Part shown: positions 13,334 through 23,800 of the stretch, in pieces | Numbering within the stretch: position 1 is the first letter of the stretch | Layout: each line of letters opens with the position of its first letter | NCBI RefSeq assembly: GCF_003148685.1 | Contig: NZ_QGGR01000009.1 | Coordinates: forward strand, 1-64,000 | Source of the DNA: Actinoplanes xinjiangensis | GTDB lineage: Bacteria > Actinomycetota > Actinomycetes > Mycobacteriales > Micromonosporaceae | Direction: 5' to 3' | DNA length: 64,000 bases | Notes under the pieces: model-generated | What the model was told of the DNA's origin: nothing | Seen by the model: only the letters and a program-made list of their open reading frames with translations | The model's database searches: none | Made by a program: the position numbers and the translations under genes

Positions 13334-15589
13334 TCAGCGCCGGTACGTGCGCTTCGTGCTGTACATGACGTTCCCGGCGCGGTCGTACGCCCGCAGTTGC
13401 ACGGTGAACTTCCTGCCGTACTTCTTCGGGTCCAGGGCCAGGCGGTAGGCGGCCTTCTTGTCGGTGGCCACGACCTTGCCGTCGACGAGCATCTCGACCC
13501 GGGTGACGGCGTTCTTGTCCGCGGCGGTGGCGGTGATGGTCACCTTGCCGCGCAGCCTGCTGTTGTTCGCCGGAGCGCCGGTGATTCGCAGTGTCGGCTT
13601 GCGGTTGTCGACGACCACCTTGCGGGAGATCTGCGTGAGGTTGTTCAGCGAGTCGTAGACCCGGACGGTCATGGTGGCGGTGCCGTCCTTCGCCGCCGGG
13701 TCCCAGCGCAGCGACGTCTGGCGCCGGCCGTTGATCCACAGCTCGGTGCCGGCGATCCCGCGCGGGTCGGTGGCCTCGACCCGCAGGCTCGCGCCCGCCT
13801 TGACGTGACCGTCGGTGACCGGGAACCGCACCTTGACACTCGGGCCGGTGAGGTCGGCGGCGGTGCGGTCCTTCTCGTACACGGTGACCGTGCCGGCGCC
13901 GGACCGCTTGACGGTGACCATCTGGGCCGGGGTCGGCACGCCGTTTTCGTCCACTCCGGACAGCAGGTACGAGCCGGGCGGCAGCAGGTTCGCGTTGGCC
14001 GGCATGGTGGCGGTCACGGTCGCGCCGTTCTGCCGGAACGACAGTGGCACCCGACGCTGGTCGGTGTTGTAGGAGTGGGTGACGCTGGTGGCCCGGATCA
14101 GCGACAGCGAGGTCAGCCTGCGGCTGTCCCCGAGGCCGAGCGACACCGTGCCGCCGTAGGCCAGCGAGCCGCTGATCCCGGTGATCCGCGGCCGGTTCGC
14201 CCAGCGCACCCGTCCGTCCGTGCCCTTGGTGAACAGGTACGGCGGGTAGTAGATCTCGGCGTTGAAGTTGTCCTCCGGCCCGGGCACCCCGCCGCCCACG
14301 GTCAGCACCGAGCCGCTGGGCATCAGCACCGCGGTGGAGTGGTAACTGCGGATCCGCTGCGCCCTGGCGGCGTCCCGCCACCGGCCGGTGGCGGGGTTCC
14401 AGATCTCCGAGTCGTAGGTGGAGTTGGCCGCGCCCGCCTGGGTGCCGACCCGGGTGCCGCCGTTGGCCAGCACCTCCCCGTTGGGCAGGACCGTCAGGTT
14501 GAGCCAGTTGCGGGCGAGCCGCATCGACTGGGTCGCGCTGGTCCTCGGGGTCGTGCCGTTGATGTCGACCAGGGTGGCCCGGTCGGTGGCGACCTGGTTG
14601 CTCCCGTTGTTGTACTGACCGCCGCCGGCGAACAGCAGCCTGCCGGGCGCGTACATCACCGAGGAGCCGGAGACGCCGATCGGGGCGGGCAGCGTGCCCA
14701 GCGCGGTGACCTTACCGGCGCCGGACGGGTCGAGTTTCCACATCCGGTCGTACGAGACGCCGAAGACCTTGCCGTCCGGTGCGACGAAAGCCCGCGGGTA
14801 CCACCAGCGGTTGTCCCGGGCGCCGAACGCCACGGTGCTGTCCGCGCCGGTCAGCCGGGTCCACGCCCCGCTCCCGTTGCCGATCTCCGGGGTGGTGGCG
14901 ACGGTCGAGTTGTCGTCGGGCTTCTGGAAGGCGTCGACGTTGTACGAGTTCCCGCCGCCGAGGACCAGCATCCGGTCGTCGGGGAGCCGGAGCACCGAGG
15001 CGTACCACCGCTGGCGTTTGAGCTGGGCGCCCATCGCCTGCGCGCCGGTGGCCGGGTCGTAGATCATGGTCGCGGTGGTGGAGTTGCCGCCCACCATCAG
15101 CAGCCGGCCGTCGGGCAGCCGTTCCAGCGAGTTGCAGAAGGCGTCGTACGAATGCATGGACGCCGTCTGCCGGTGCGCGCCGGTGCCGATGCCGGCGGCC
15201 GGGTCCCAGTCGTCGTAGGAGAATCCGCCCTGCTTCGCCTCGCCCGGTGGGGTGCCGTAGCTGACCACGTGGCCGTTGGGCAGCAGCGCCGTGTGGATGC
15301 CGACCAGCGGCCACGCCACCTGCGACGAATACGCCCCGATGAGGTGGGCGTCGGCCCGCGGGCGGACCTTGCCGAAGTAGGGATCGGCGGGCTGGTTCAG
15401 CGCGATCCGGGTGGACCCGACGGTCACCTGCGCGGCGCCGGTGGCCGCGGCGAGTGCCTGATGAGCCGCATGGTCCTGCTCGGCGGACCGGGCGGTGCCC
15501 GACGTCAGCGCCATGCCGCCCGCGACAGCCGCCGTCACGGTGGCTCCCGCCATCAGCCGGCGACCGAGACCCGACTTCCCACGAACCAT
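13334..15589 (-). CDS. Secreted galactose/glyoxal oxidase-like copper-radical oxidase
   Basis: A 751-residue exported protein. After a signal peptide (about 35 residues) comes a kelch propeller with a C-terminal DUF1929-type domain, then two Ig-like modules. All copper-radical residues can be placed: Cys in YDAFCNSLE and Tyr in QRWYAS for the Cys-Tyr cofactor, Tyr-His in RSYHSTAVL, and His in VTHSYNTDQRRVPL. The secondary-shell Trp of galactose oxidase is not evident. Streptomyces GlxA, a close relative, is tied to the cellulose-synthase-like CslA and makes surface glycans; no cslA is seen here. The twin-Ig tail is unusual for the family and matches neighbouring proteins. ATG 15589 follows GGGGAG. 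Confidence 0.85.
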   Translation of the reverse strand: MVRGKSGLGRRLMAGATVTAAVAGGMALTSGTARSAEQDHAAHQALAAATGAAQVTVGSTRIALNQPADPYFGKVRPRADAHLIGAYSSQVAWPLVGIHTALLPNGHVVSYGTPPGEAKQGGFSYDDWDPAAGIGTGAHRQTASMHSYDAFCNSLERLPDGRLLMVGGNSTTATMIYDPATGAQAMGAQLKRQRWYASVLRLPDDRMLVLGGGNSYNVDAFQKPDDNSTVATTPEIGNGSGAWTRLTGADSTVAFGARDNRWWYPRAFVAPDGKVFGVSYDRMWKLDPSGAGKVTALGTLPAPIGVSGSSVMYAPGRLLFAGGGQYNNGSNQVATDRATLVDINGTTPRTSATQSMRLARNWLNLTVLPNGEVLANGGTRVGTQAGAANSTYDSEIWNPATGRWRDAARAQRIRSYHSTAVLMPSGSVLTVGGGVPGPEDNFNAEIYYPPYLFTKGTDGRVRWANRPRITGISGSLAYGGTVSLGLGDSRRLTSLSLIRATSVTHSYNTDQRRVPLSFRQNGATVTATMPANANLLPPGSYLLSGVDENGVPTPAQMVTVKRSGAGTVTVYEKDRTAADLTGPSVKVRFPVTDGHVKAGASLRVEATDPRGIAGTELWINGRRQTSLRWDPAAKDGTATMTVRVYDSLNNLTQISRKVVVDNRKPTLRITGAPANNSRLRGKVTITATAADKNAVTRVEMLVDGKVVATDKKAAYRLALDPKKYGRKFTVQLRAYDRAGNVMYSTKRTYRR

Positions 15590-15739
15590 TCCGCTCCCCA
15601 TTCTCAGCATCGGCGTCGGCCGATCGTACGGCAGACCGATGCCGATTCGTCGTTACGGTCCAGTCACGTCGCCAGCTATGATCAGCGCCCGGCCTCGAAC
15701 GATCGCGGCCGATATCTCCTCAGAGGAGTGCGGGACCAC

Positions 15740-17719
15740 ATGAAGATGCGGTTCGCGGGGGCTGCAACCACCGCGTTCTCCGTTCTGCTCGGCACCGTCG
15801 CGACGGCGCCCGCCCCGGCGCTGGCCGACTCGAGCAGGAACCTTTCCATCAAATCGGTCGGCGACCTGGTCGTCGACGGCGTCCACCAGCGGGTCTTCGT
15901 CAGCGACCCGGACAGCGGCAAGATCGTGGCGACCACCTATGACGGCACGATCGTCGCCACCGCGACCGGCCTGCCGCGGGTCACCGGTCTGGCGCTCTCC
16001 GCCGACGGGGGCAAGCTCTACGGCGCGCTGGAGTCGAGCCGGGCGATCGTCGCCCTCTCGGCCGCCGGCCTCACCGATCCGGTCCGGTACGACCTCGGCA
16101 CCGGCGTCTACCCGGTGGCGCTGGAGAACGTGGCCGGCAAGCTCTGGTTCACCTACGACGACTTCGGCTCGTTCCCGTACGCCGGCGCGGACGGCAACAT
16201 CGGCTCCCTCGACCTGAGCGGCGCGGAGCCGGCGGTGACGGCGCCGCTCGACACCACCGGCGCCTACGGCATCTGGCACGGTGCACCCGAGCTGACGTCC
16301 GCACCGGGCGACAGCGGGCTGCTCGCCGCCTTCGACCCGCACTCCTCCGGTGGCACGATCGGTGTCTACAACGTCTCCGGCGGCACCTTCACCCGGACCA
16401 GGGCCGGGCAGGTCGGCAACGGTTACACCCGGTCGGTGGCGTTCACGCCGGACGCCGCCCAGGTGCTCGTCGCCGACACGGACGGCGTCACGATCGCCGG
16501 CAGCGCCGATCTGGCCGAGGCCGGCTCCTACCCGATCGGCGACTGGGGCTGGGCGGTGGCCGCCGCCTCGGACGGCACCGTGGCGACCGCCGGGCCGACC
16601 CTCAAGGTCTTCGCACCCGGAGGCACCGCACCGATCCGCGAGTACTCGCTCCCGGACACCGACCCGGTCTCCTCCGGCAACGACCGGGTGGCCGAGCGGG
16701 GGCTCGCCTGGGAGCCGGGCGGCAACCGGCTGTTCGCCGTCACCGAGAACTACTCGGAGATCCACCACCTGCGGGTCTACACCGAGCCGAAGAAGTCACT
16801 GCCGGCTCTGAAGCTGTCCGGTCCGGCGTCGGCGACCCGGGCGAAGCCGATCACCATCACCGGCTCGCTGACCGCTTCGCTCCCGCTGCCCGCCGGCACC
16901 CCGGTGACCGTCACCCGCACCGACCTGGAGTACCCGTCCGGCAAGGCGCTGGGCACCAGGACGACCGCCGCCAACGGGTCGTTCTCGTTCACCGACACCA
17001 CGTCGGCCGGTGGCACGGTCACCTACCGGGTCTCCTACGCCGGGGACGCGACGCATGCGGCGGTGTCGGCGACCAAGGCGGTCGCGGTCTCCCGGACGGC
17101 ACCGTCGCTGGCGATCAACAACAACGGCAAGGTGTACGGGTACGGGTCGACGGCCACCTTCACGGCGCGCCTCGGTACGACGTACAAGAACCGGACCGTG
17201 GAGATCTGGGCCGATCCGTACGGTGGCGACCTGGGCCGTCGCCTGCTCAAGCGGGCCGTGGTGAACAGCAAGGGCACCATCGCGGTGAACCTGAAGCTGT
17301 ACCGGAACACCGCGGTGACGGCGACCTTCACCGGTGACGCCCGCACGGCTCCGAAGACGGCGGGCGCGACGGTCTACGTCAAGGTCCCGGTGTCGCTGAA
17401 GCTGTCGAGGCACTACCGGTCGTCGGGCGGCTACAAGCTCTTCCGCAAGAAGACCGCCGCCCAGTTCACCGTGCGGATGCCCGCCCACTCCGGGCGGAAG
17501 GCGTTCGTGCAGCTCCAGGTGCACCACAACGGCAGGTGGCAGAACCTGGCGTACGACTACTTCCCGACGTCCGGCGGCACCGCGCTGGTCGCGCTCAGTG
17601 GTGGTGGCCTGGTCGGCTACAAGCTGCGGGTACGGGCGGCCTACCGCAAGGGCGGCTCGGGCGACAACGTGAACTACACGACGTACACCCCCTACTCCTA
17701 CCTGAAGTTCACCAAGTAG
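15740..17719 (+). CDS. Secreted beta-propeller protein with Ig-like repeats
   Basis: A ~659-residue protein with a signal peptide ending near APALADS. A WD40/YVTN-type propeller (about residues 35-350) is built of short blades such as VDGVHQRVFVSDPDSGKIVA. Then come two Ig-like domains of the type found in surface proteins and a C-terminal domain ending in YTTYTPYSYLKFTK. It is a full-length paralogue of 27826-29853 with the same domain order. ATG 15740 has GAGGAG about 12 nt upstream; GTG 15728 is possible. Divergent from the copper-radical oxidase gene. The function is probably sugar, wall or protein binding; no enzyme motif is seen. Confidence 0.75.
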   Translation: MKMRFAGAATTAFSVLLGTVATAPAPALADSSRNLSIKSVGDLVVDGVHQRVFVSDPDSGKIVATTYDGTIVATATGLPRVTGLALSADGGKLYGALESSRAIVALSAAGLTDPVRYDLGTGVYPVALENVAGKLWFTYDDFGSFPYAGADGNIGSLDLSGAEPAVTAPLDTTGAYGIWHGAPELTSAPGDSGLLAAFDPHSSGGTIGVYNVSGGTFTRTRAGQVGNGYTRSVAFTPDAAQVLVADTDGVTIAGSADLAEAGSYPIGDWGWAVAAASDGTVATAGPTLKVFAPGGTAPIREYSLPDTDPVSSGNDRVAERGLAWEPGGNRLFAVTENYSEIHHLRVYTEPKKSLPALKLSGPASATRAKPITITGSLTASLPLPAGTPVTVTRTDLEYPSGKALGTRTTAANGSFSFTDTTSAGGTVTYRVSYAGDATHAAVSATKAVAVSRTAPSLAINNNGKVYGYGSTATFTARLGTTYKNRTVEIWADPYGGDLGRRLLKRAVVNSKGTIAVNLKLYRNTAVTATFTGDARTAPKTAGATVYVKVPVSLKLSRHYRSSGGYKLFRKKTAAQFTVRMPAHSGRKAFVQLQVHHNGRWQNLAYDYFPTSGGTALVALSGGGLVGYKLRVRAAYRKGGSGDNVNYTTYTPYSYLKFTK

Positions 17720-17732
17720 CAGTAACCGCATG

Positions 17733-17762
17733 TGGGCCGGCATCCAGCAGGATGCCGGCCCA
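17733..17762 (+). terminator. Terminator after propeller gene
   Basis: Perfect 13-bp stem TGGGCCGGCATCC/GGATGCCGGCCCA with a 4-nt loop, 14 nt after the stop codon. Confidence 0.85.
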
Positions 17763-17901
17763 AATGTGTTCGCAGGTTACCTCGAAGCCGGAATAGAGAC
17801 ATTTAGCACTCTCTCTGTCGTCATGCACCCGAAGCGGCCTCCTGATACGTCCCCAGAGCGGATGGGCGTCGATGCCGAAAAAGGTCGTGGAGGGAGAACG
17901 C

Positions 17902-20679
17902 ATGTCAGGGTCTCCGATGCCGGCACGGATCGGCGCGGCGCTACGGCAGGGGCCGCGCTCGGTCAAGGCCTGGTTCGGGCGGTGGCCCCGATGGTGCCGC
18001 CGGACGGTGGCGGCGCTCGTGGCGGTGCAGATCGCGCTGGTGACGGCCGCCGCCGGCTACGTGGTGAGTGTGGACCTGCCACCGGACGCGGCGCCCCCGC
18101 AGGCCTCGGTCCTCTACTACCGCGACGGCCGGACGGTTCTCGCGCGGATCGGCCTCACCGACCGCACCGACGTCACCCTGGACCGGGTTCCCGAGGGGGT
18201 CCGGCAGGCGTTCCTCGCCGCCGAGGACCGGGGGTTCCAGGACCACTACGGCGTCTCGGTGCGCGGTCTGGTCCGGGCGCTCTGGTCGAACGTGGTGGAC
18301 GACAGCGGGCAGGGTGCGTCGACGATCACCCAGCAGTACGTCCGCAACGCCTACCTGACCCAGGAGCGGACGGTCAGCCGCAAGGCCAAGGAGGCGGCTC
18401 TCGCGGTGAAGGTCGAGAACCGGTACAGCAAGGACGAGATCCTCCAGCGTTACCTCAACACCATCTATTTCGGCCGGGGTGCCTACGGCATCGAGGCCGC
18501 GGCACACGCCTTCTTCGGGGTGTCCGTCGACCGGCTCTCCACCGCCCAGGGTGCGGTGCTGGCGGCGATGGTCAAGGACCCGACGCGTGGTGATCCGGCA
18601 CAGGATCCCGAGTGGACGCTGGACCGGTGGAAGTGGATCCTGCGCGCGATGAGTGAGGCGGGCTGGCTGCCGGACGGGGCCGCCGATCAGACGCCGTACC
18701 CGGCGGTCGCGGACGAGTCCGTCACCGCGGCCGCGATCGACGGCCCGATCGGGCTGATCACCGACCGGGTCGAGGACGAACTGGTGGCCGCGGGCATCAC
18801 CCGGCAGCAGATCCGTACCGGTGGCCTGAACATCACGACGACGCTCGACGCCCCCGCGCAGCGGGCCGCCACCGCGAGCATCGCCAAAGCCCTGAAGGGT
18901 CAGCCGGACGTGCTGCGGACCGCCCTGGTGGCGATCGACCCGCGAGACGGCGGGGTCCGCGCCTACTACGGCGGCGACCGGGGCCGCGGCTTCTACGACG
19001 ACGCCCTCGCCGCCCGGCCGCCCGCCTCCACCTTCAAACCGCTGGTGCTGGCCGCCGCCGAGGAGCGCGGCATCGGCTTCCAGTCGTACTACAACGGCAC
19101 CTCTCCCCGGGTGTTCTCCGATCGTGGCGGTGCGCCGCTCTACAACCAGGACAACCTCCAGTGCCCGGTGTGCCCGCTGGACATCGCGATGGTGCACTCG
19201 CTCAACACGCCGTTCTACGCCGTTGCCGAGCAGATCGGCCCGAACCGGATCCGTGACCTGGCCCGGCGGCTGGGCGTACCGGAGCGGTACGGCAAGCAGG
19301 TCACCATGGTCGACCTGAAGGGCGAGCCGGCTCCCGGCCGGACCCGCGCGGACATCGCCATCGGCCGGTACGCGGTCGCCCCGGCCGACATGGCGAGCGT
19401 CTACGCCACGCTGGCCGGTGGTGGTGAGCGGGTGAACCGGCACTTCGTCGTGTCGGTCACCGCGGCCGGCGGTGCCGTCCTGCACCGGCACGAGGTGCGG
19501 CCGGACCGGGTGCTCGACGCGGGTGTGGCGGCCGATGTCGGCGCCGTGTTGTCGCAGGTCGTCGACGAGGAGGGCCGGGTGCCCGGAGTCGAGGCCGCCG
19601 CGAAGACCGGCTCCCAGCAGTACGGCGACACGGCCGACTCCTCGGATGCCTGGACGGCCGGGTGGGCCTCCGGTCTCGCCGCGGCCGTCTGGGTGGGCCG
19701 TGACAAGCCGGGGCCCATCCGCACCAGCGGCGGCCGGGCGATCAACGGTGACGGTATGCCGTACGAGATCTTCCGGAACTTCCTCTCCGGTGCCCTCGCC
19801 GGTCAGCCGGTGCGCGATCTGCCGCGGGCGGCGCATGTGGGACGCCCGGAGTCGGGTGACCTGGAGACGATCGAGGGCGACGTCAAGATGGTCCCCGGGC
19901 AGATCTACCAGGGCCCGCGCAAGGGTGACCAGGTCGACCGGTCGCTGGCCGTCGGCACCTGGAGCGAGCGGGCGGCCCGGCTGGACGCCGTGCTGGACAG
20001 GTACACCTCGTCCGGGCTGGACTTCGCGGTCTCTCTCACCGATCGCAGGACCGGGCAGCGGTACGACTACCGGGGCAACCGTGATTTCGAGACCGCCAGT
20101 GTGGTGAAGCTGCCAATGCTGGCCGCGCTGCTGTTGAAGGCGCAGGACGAGGGCCGTGCTCTGACCGCCGCCGAGAAGAGGCGGGTCCGCCGGATGATCG
20201 TCGCCAGTGACAACGACGCCGCTGTCCAGGTGTACGCCGCGATCGGTGGCGCGAGCGGATTGCAGGAGGCGCTGGGCCGGCTCGGCCTCGGCGACACCGA
20301 CCCGGACCCGCGGTTCGGTCTGACCACCACCACGGCGAAGGACCAGACCCGGATGGTGGCCGCGCTGACCGGCTCCACAGGCCCGCTGACCGCGGAGTCC
20401 CGGGCGCTGATCCTGCAGCTCATGGGGTCGGTCAACGCCGATCAGACCTGGGGCGTCAGTGCCGCCTCGTTCGAGGGCGAGTCGACGGCGCAGAAGAACG
20501 GCTGGATGTCGCGGTCCACCGAGGACAATCGGTGGATCGTCAACAGCACCGGCCGGATCCTGGGGGAGAAGACCGATGTCGCTCTGTCGGTGTTGTCGCA
20601 CGGGCACCGGACCCGTGCGGAGGGCATCGGGTCGGTCGAGCAGATCGCCGCAGTGACCAGGAGCTACCTGGGCTGGTGA
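17902..20679 (+). CDS. Class A penicillin-binding protein fused to a beta-lactamase-like domain
   Basis: A 925-residue membrane-anchored wall enzyme with three catalytic units. After one membrane span (about 38-58) lies a GT51 glycosyltransferase: EDRGFQDHYG (Glu108), GASTITQQ, RKAKEA and EILQRYLNTIYFG. The transpeptidase follows, with Ser376 in STFK, Ser433 in SLN and Lys568 in KTG. The last ~265 residues are a second serine hydrolase of the class A beta-lactamase type with Ser733 in SVVK, Ser769 in SDN and Lys865 in KNG. Ordinary class A proteins lack that last unit. ATG 17902 follows GGAGGGAG. The extra domain might hydrolyse beta-lactams, trim peptides as a carboxypeptidase or sense antibiotics; which one cannot be told. 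Confidence 0.88.
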   Translation: MSGSPMPARIGAALRQGPRSVKAWFGRWPRWCRRTVAALVAVQIALVTAAAGYVVSVDLPPDAAPPQASVLYYRDGRTVLARIGLTDRTDVTLDRVPEGVRQAFLAAEDRGFQDHYGVSVRGLVRALWSNVVDDSGQGASTITQQYVRNAYLTQERTVSRKAKEAALAVKVENRYSKDEILQRYLNTIYFGRGAYGIEAAAHAFFGVSVDRLSTAQGAVLAAMVKDPTRGDPAQDPEWTLDRWKWILRAMSEAGWLPDGAADQTPYPAVADESVTAAAIDGPIGLITDRVEDELVAAGITRQQIRTGGLNITTTLDAPAQRAATASIAKALKGQPDVLRTALVAIDPRDGGVRAYYGGDRGRGFYDDALAARPPASTFKPLVLAAAEERGIGFQSYYNGTSPRVFSDRGGAPLYNQDNLQCPVCPLDIAMVHSLNTPFYAVAEQIGPNRIRDLARRLGVPERYGKQVTMVDLKGEPAPGRTRADIAIGRYAVAPADMASVYATLAGGGERVNRHFVVSVTAAGGAVLHRHEVRPDRVLDAGVAADVGAVLSQVVDEEGRVPGVEAAAKTGSQQYGDTADSSDAWTAGWASGLAAAVWVGRDKPGPIRTSGGRAINGDGMPYEIFRNFLSGALAGQPVRDLPRAAHVGRPESGDLETIEGDVKMVPGQIYQGPRKGDQVDRSLAVGTWSERAARLDAVLDRYTSSGLDFAVSLTDRRTGQRYDYRGNRDFETASVVKLPMLAALLLKAQDEGRALTAAEKRRVRRMIVASDNDAAVQVYAAIGGASGLQEALGRLGLGDTDPDPRFGLTTTTAKDQTRMVAALTGSTGPLTAESRALILQLMGSVNADQTWGVSAASFEGESTAQKNGWMSRSTEDNRWIVNSTGRILGEKTDVALSVLSHGHRTRAEGIGSVEQIAAVTRSYLGW

Positions 20680-20694
20680 CGATCCGGGCAGGAG

Positions 20695-20711
20695 AACTTA
20701 ACCGTTAAGTT
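20695..20711. promoter_or_regulatory. Palindromic operator upstream of GH43-type gene
   Basis: Perfect AACTTAAC-C-GTTAAGTT palindrome (8-bp arms) 118 bp before the GH43-type start codon. AT-rich against the genome background. Binding protein unknown. Confidence 0.5.
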
Positions 20712-20721
20712 GACCAACAGT

Positions 20722-20737
20722 GTGTTAGCGCTCACAC
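20722..20737. promoter_or_regulatory. LacI-type operator upstream of GH43-type gene
   Basis: GTGTTAGCGCTCACAC, a near-perfect palindrome around a central CG, as preferred by LacI-family sugar repressors (seven of eight arm positions match). No LacI gene is in the window, so the regulator would act from elsewhere. Confidence 0.5.
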
Positions 20738-20828
20738 TCGCGGTTCACGCCGGTGTACGGGATTCGTCCTCCCGGCCGGCGTGCTTCCCCCTTCTCTCCG
20801 CCCTTCTGCCCGCTCGAAGGAACCCCAG

Positions 20829-23800
20829 ATGCGCATACCCATCGGGAGACTGGCGTCCGCCGCCGTGGCTCTCCTGCTGTTCCCCCTGGTCGCTCCGTCG
20901 CCGGCCCGGGCCGGCGAGGCCGCGCCGATCACCGACGGCCTGGTCCTCTGGTACAAACTCGACGAGAAGTCCGGGGCGCGGGCCACCGACTCGTCCGGCC
21001 ACGACCGGAACGGGACGGTCACCGGCGCGGCGTCCTGGACCGGTGGCGACGGGCTGACCTTCGACGGATCCAGCACCTACGTGAAGGCGCCGGACAACGT
21101 CCTGTCCGGACTCGATTCGGTCTCGATCTCCTTCGACGTCCTGATGGATCCGCAGCAGGCCGCGCCGTACTTCCTGTACGGCTTCGGCAACACCAGCAGT
21201 TCCACCGGGTACGGCGACGGCTACCTGTTCGCCACCGGCAACAGCCTCCGGACCGGGATCGCCTCCGGGAACTGGTCCACCGAGCAGATCACCGCGCCGT
21301 CGCCCGCACGACTCCTCGACCGCGGCACCTGGAAACACATCGCGTACACGCAGACCGGCACCACCGGGATCCTCTACGAGGACGGGACGCCGATCGCCAC
21401 GAACAACGCGATCACCATCAAACCGAGCGCGATCGGCGCCGGGAAGACGACGGCCAACTACATCGGCAAGTCCAACTACAACGGCGACAGGCTGTTCAAG
21501 GGCAAGATCAAAGACTTCCGGATGTACGACCGGGCGCTCGACGGGACCGAGCTGAGGACCCTGGCCGAGCCGGTCGTCACCACGGAACTCGCCGCCGACC
21601 GGGCCGCCCTGGACCTGGGCGACACCTCCGCCGTCACCGCCGACCTGACACTGCCGGCGACCGCGCCGTACGGCTCGAAGGTCACCTGGACCACCGGCGA
21701 CGCCGCCGTGATCACCTCGACCGGTGTGGTGACCCGGCCGGCGGCCGGTCAGCCGGACGCCACCGCGACACTGACCGCCACGCTGACCCGCGGCTCGCTG
21801 ACCGCCACGAAGTCCTTCACCGTCACCGTGCGCCCGGCGCTCACCGCGGCGGAGGCGGTACAGGCCGCGGCCGCCGGGCTGGTCGTGCACGACATCGACG
21901 ACGTCCGGGGCAACCTGACGCTGCCGGCGACCGGCATCCACGGCACGACGGTCACCTGGTCCTCGGACCGGCCCGACGTCATCGACGGCACCGGTATCGT
22001 GCACCGGCCGGGTGCCGGCCAGGGTGCCGCGACCGTCGCGCTGACCGCGACGGTGAGCACGGGCGCGGCCTCGGCCACCCGGACGATGACGGCCACCGTG
22101 CCGGAACTGCCCCCGGCGCGGGCCAAGGCCGGCTACCTGTTCAGCTACTTCACCGGCGAGGGCACCGCCGACGGCGAGCAGATCTACCTCGCGGTGAGCA
22201 AGGCCAACGACCCGCTCTCCTACCGCGAGGTCAACAACGCCAAGCCGGTGCTGACCTCGTCGCTGGGCACCAAGGGACTGCGCGACCCGTTCATCATCCG
22301 CTCGCCGGAGGGCGACAAGTTCTACCAGATCGCCACCGACCTCAAGATCTACGGCAACGGCGACTGGGACGCCTCCCAGCGCACCGGCAGCAAGTCGATC
22401 ATGGTGTGGGAGTCGACCGACCTGGTCAACTGGACCGACCAGCGACTCGTGAAGGTCTCGCCGGACACCGCCGGCAACACCTGGGCACCGGAGGCCTACT
22501 ACGACTCCGGCCTCGGCGCCTACGTCGTCTTCTGGGCGTCGAAGCTCTACGCCGCGAACGACCCGAACCACACCGGCGGCACCTACAACAAGATGATGTA
22601 CGCGACCACCCGCGACTTCCGTACCTTCAGCGAGGCGAAGGTGTGGGTCGACCCGGGGTACTCGGTGATCGACTCGACCATGATCGACCACAACGGGACC
22701 TACTACCGCTTCACCAAGGACGAGCGGAACAACTCGTCCACCTCCCCGTGCAGCAAGTTCATCATCGAGGAGAAGTCCACCGAGCTGCGCAGCACCGCCT
22801 ACAGCTTCGTCAAGGACTGCATCGGTGCGGGTGGTGTCAGCGCCGGTGAGGGCCCGCTGGTGTTCAAGTCGAACACCGAGGACCGGTGGTACCTGTTCGT
22901 CGACGAGTACGGCGGCCAGGGCTACGTGCCGTTCACCTCGACCGACCTCGACACCGGTGTGTGGACCAAGGCCACCTCGTACTCGCTGCCGAAGCGGCCC
23001 CGGCACGGCACCGTCCTGCCGGTCACGCAGGAGGAGTACGACCGCCTGCTCACCACCTACCAGCCGAACCTGCTGGTGACCGGCGTCGACGAGGTTCCGC
23101 TGACCACCCGGGCCGGTACCGCTCCGACCCTTCCCGCGCAGGTCACGGCGAAGTATGCGGACGGCTCGTCGTCGAGTGTCGCGGTCACCTGGGACGCCGT
23201 GCCCGCATCCGCGTACGCCCGGCCCGGCCGGTTCTCGGTCTCCGGCACCATCACCGAGAGCCAGAACGTCAAGGCCACCGCCGTGGTGACCGTGCCCGAC
23301 GAGGGTGCGCCGACGGTGACCGCCACGGCCACACCGGCCGCGCCCGCCGGTGGCTGGTTCACCGGACCGGTCACGGTGACCGTCACGGCCGGTGACGAGG
23401 TGGACGGCCCGCTCGTCCCCAAGGTCCGGGTCACCCGCTCCGGCGAGCCGGCCGGTGCGTGGACCGACCAGAGCGTGCCGCTCACCATCGACCGCGACGG
23501 CATCCACCTGGTCGAATACGTGGCAGTCGACGCCGCGGGCAACAGTTCCGGCATCGGCTCGCTGACCGTGCGGATCGACCGGACCGCCCCGGTCTCGCAG
23601 GCGACCGTCGACGTCAAGGGCCGGACCGTGACCCTGCGGGCCGCCGACGACACGTCCGGGGTCAGCCGGGTCGAGTACTCGCGGGACGGCGGCTCGACGT
23701 GGCAGCCGTACACCGTGCCGTTGAACGCGACGGTCCTCTACCGGGCCGTCGACGTGGCCGGCAACGTCGAGACGACGAATCAGGCGGTCCTCCCACCGGC

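Noticed and set aside
13205..15739. 845-codon upstream extension of the 15740-17719 frame
   Set aside because: It runs antisense through two well-supported minus-strand genes and lacks homology; the signal peptide and SD mark the start near 15740.
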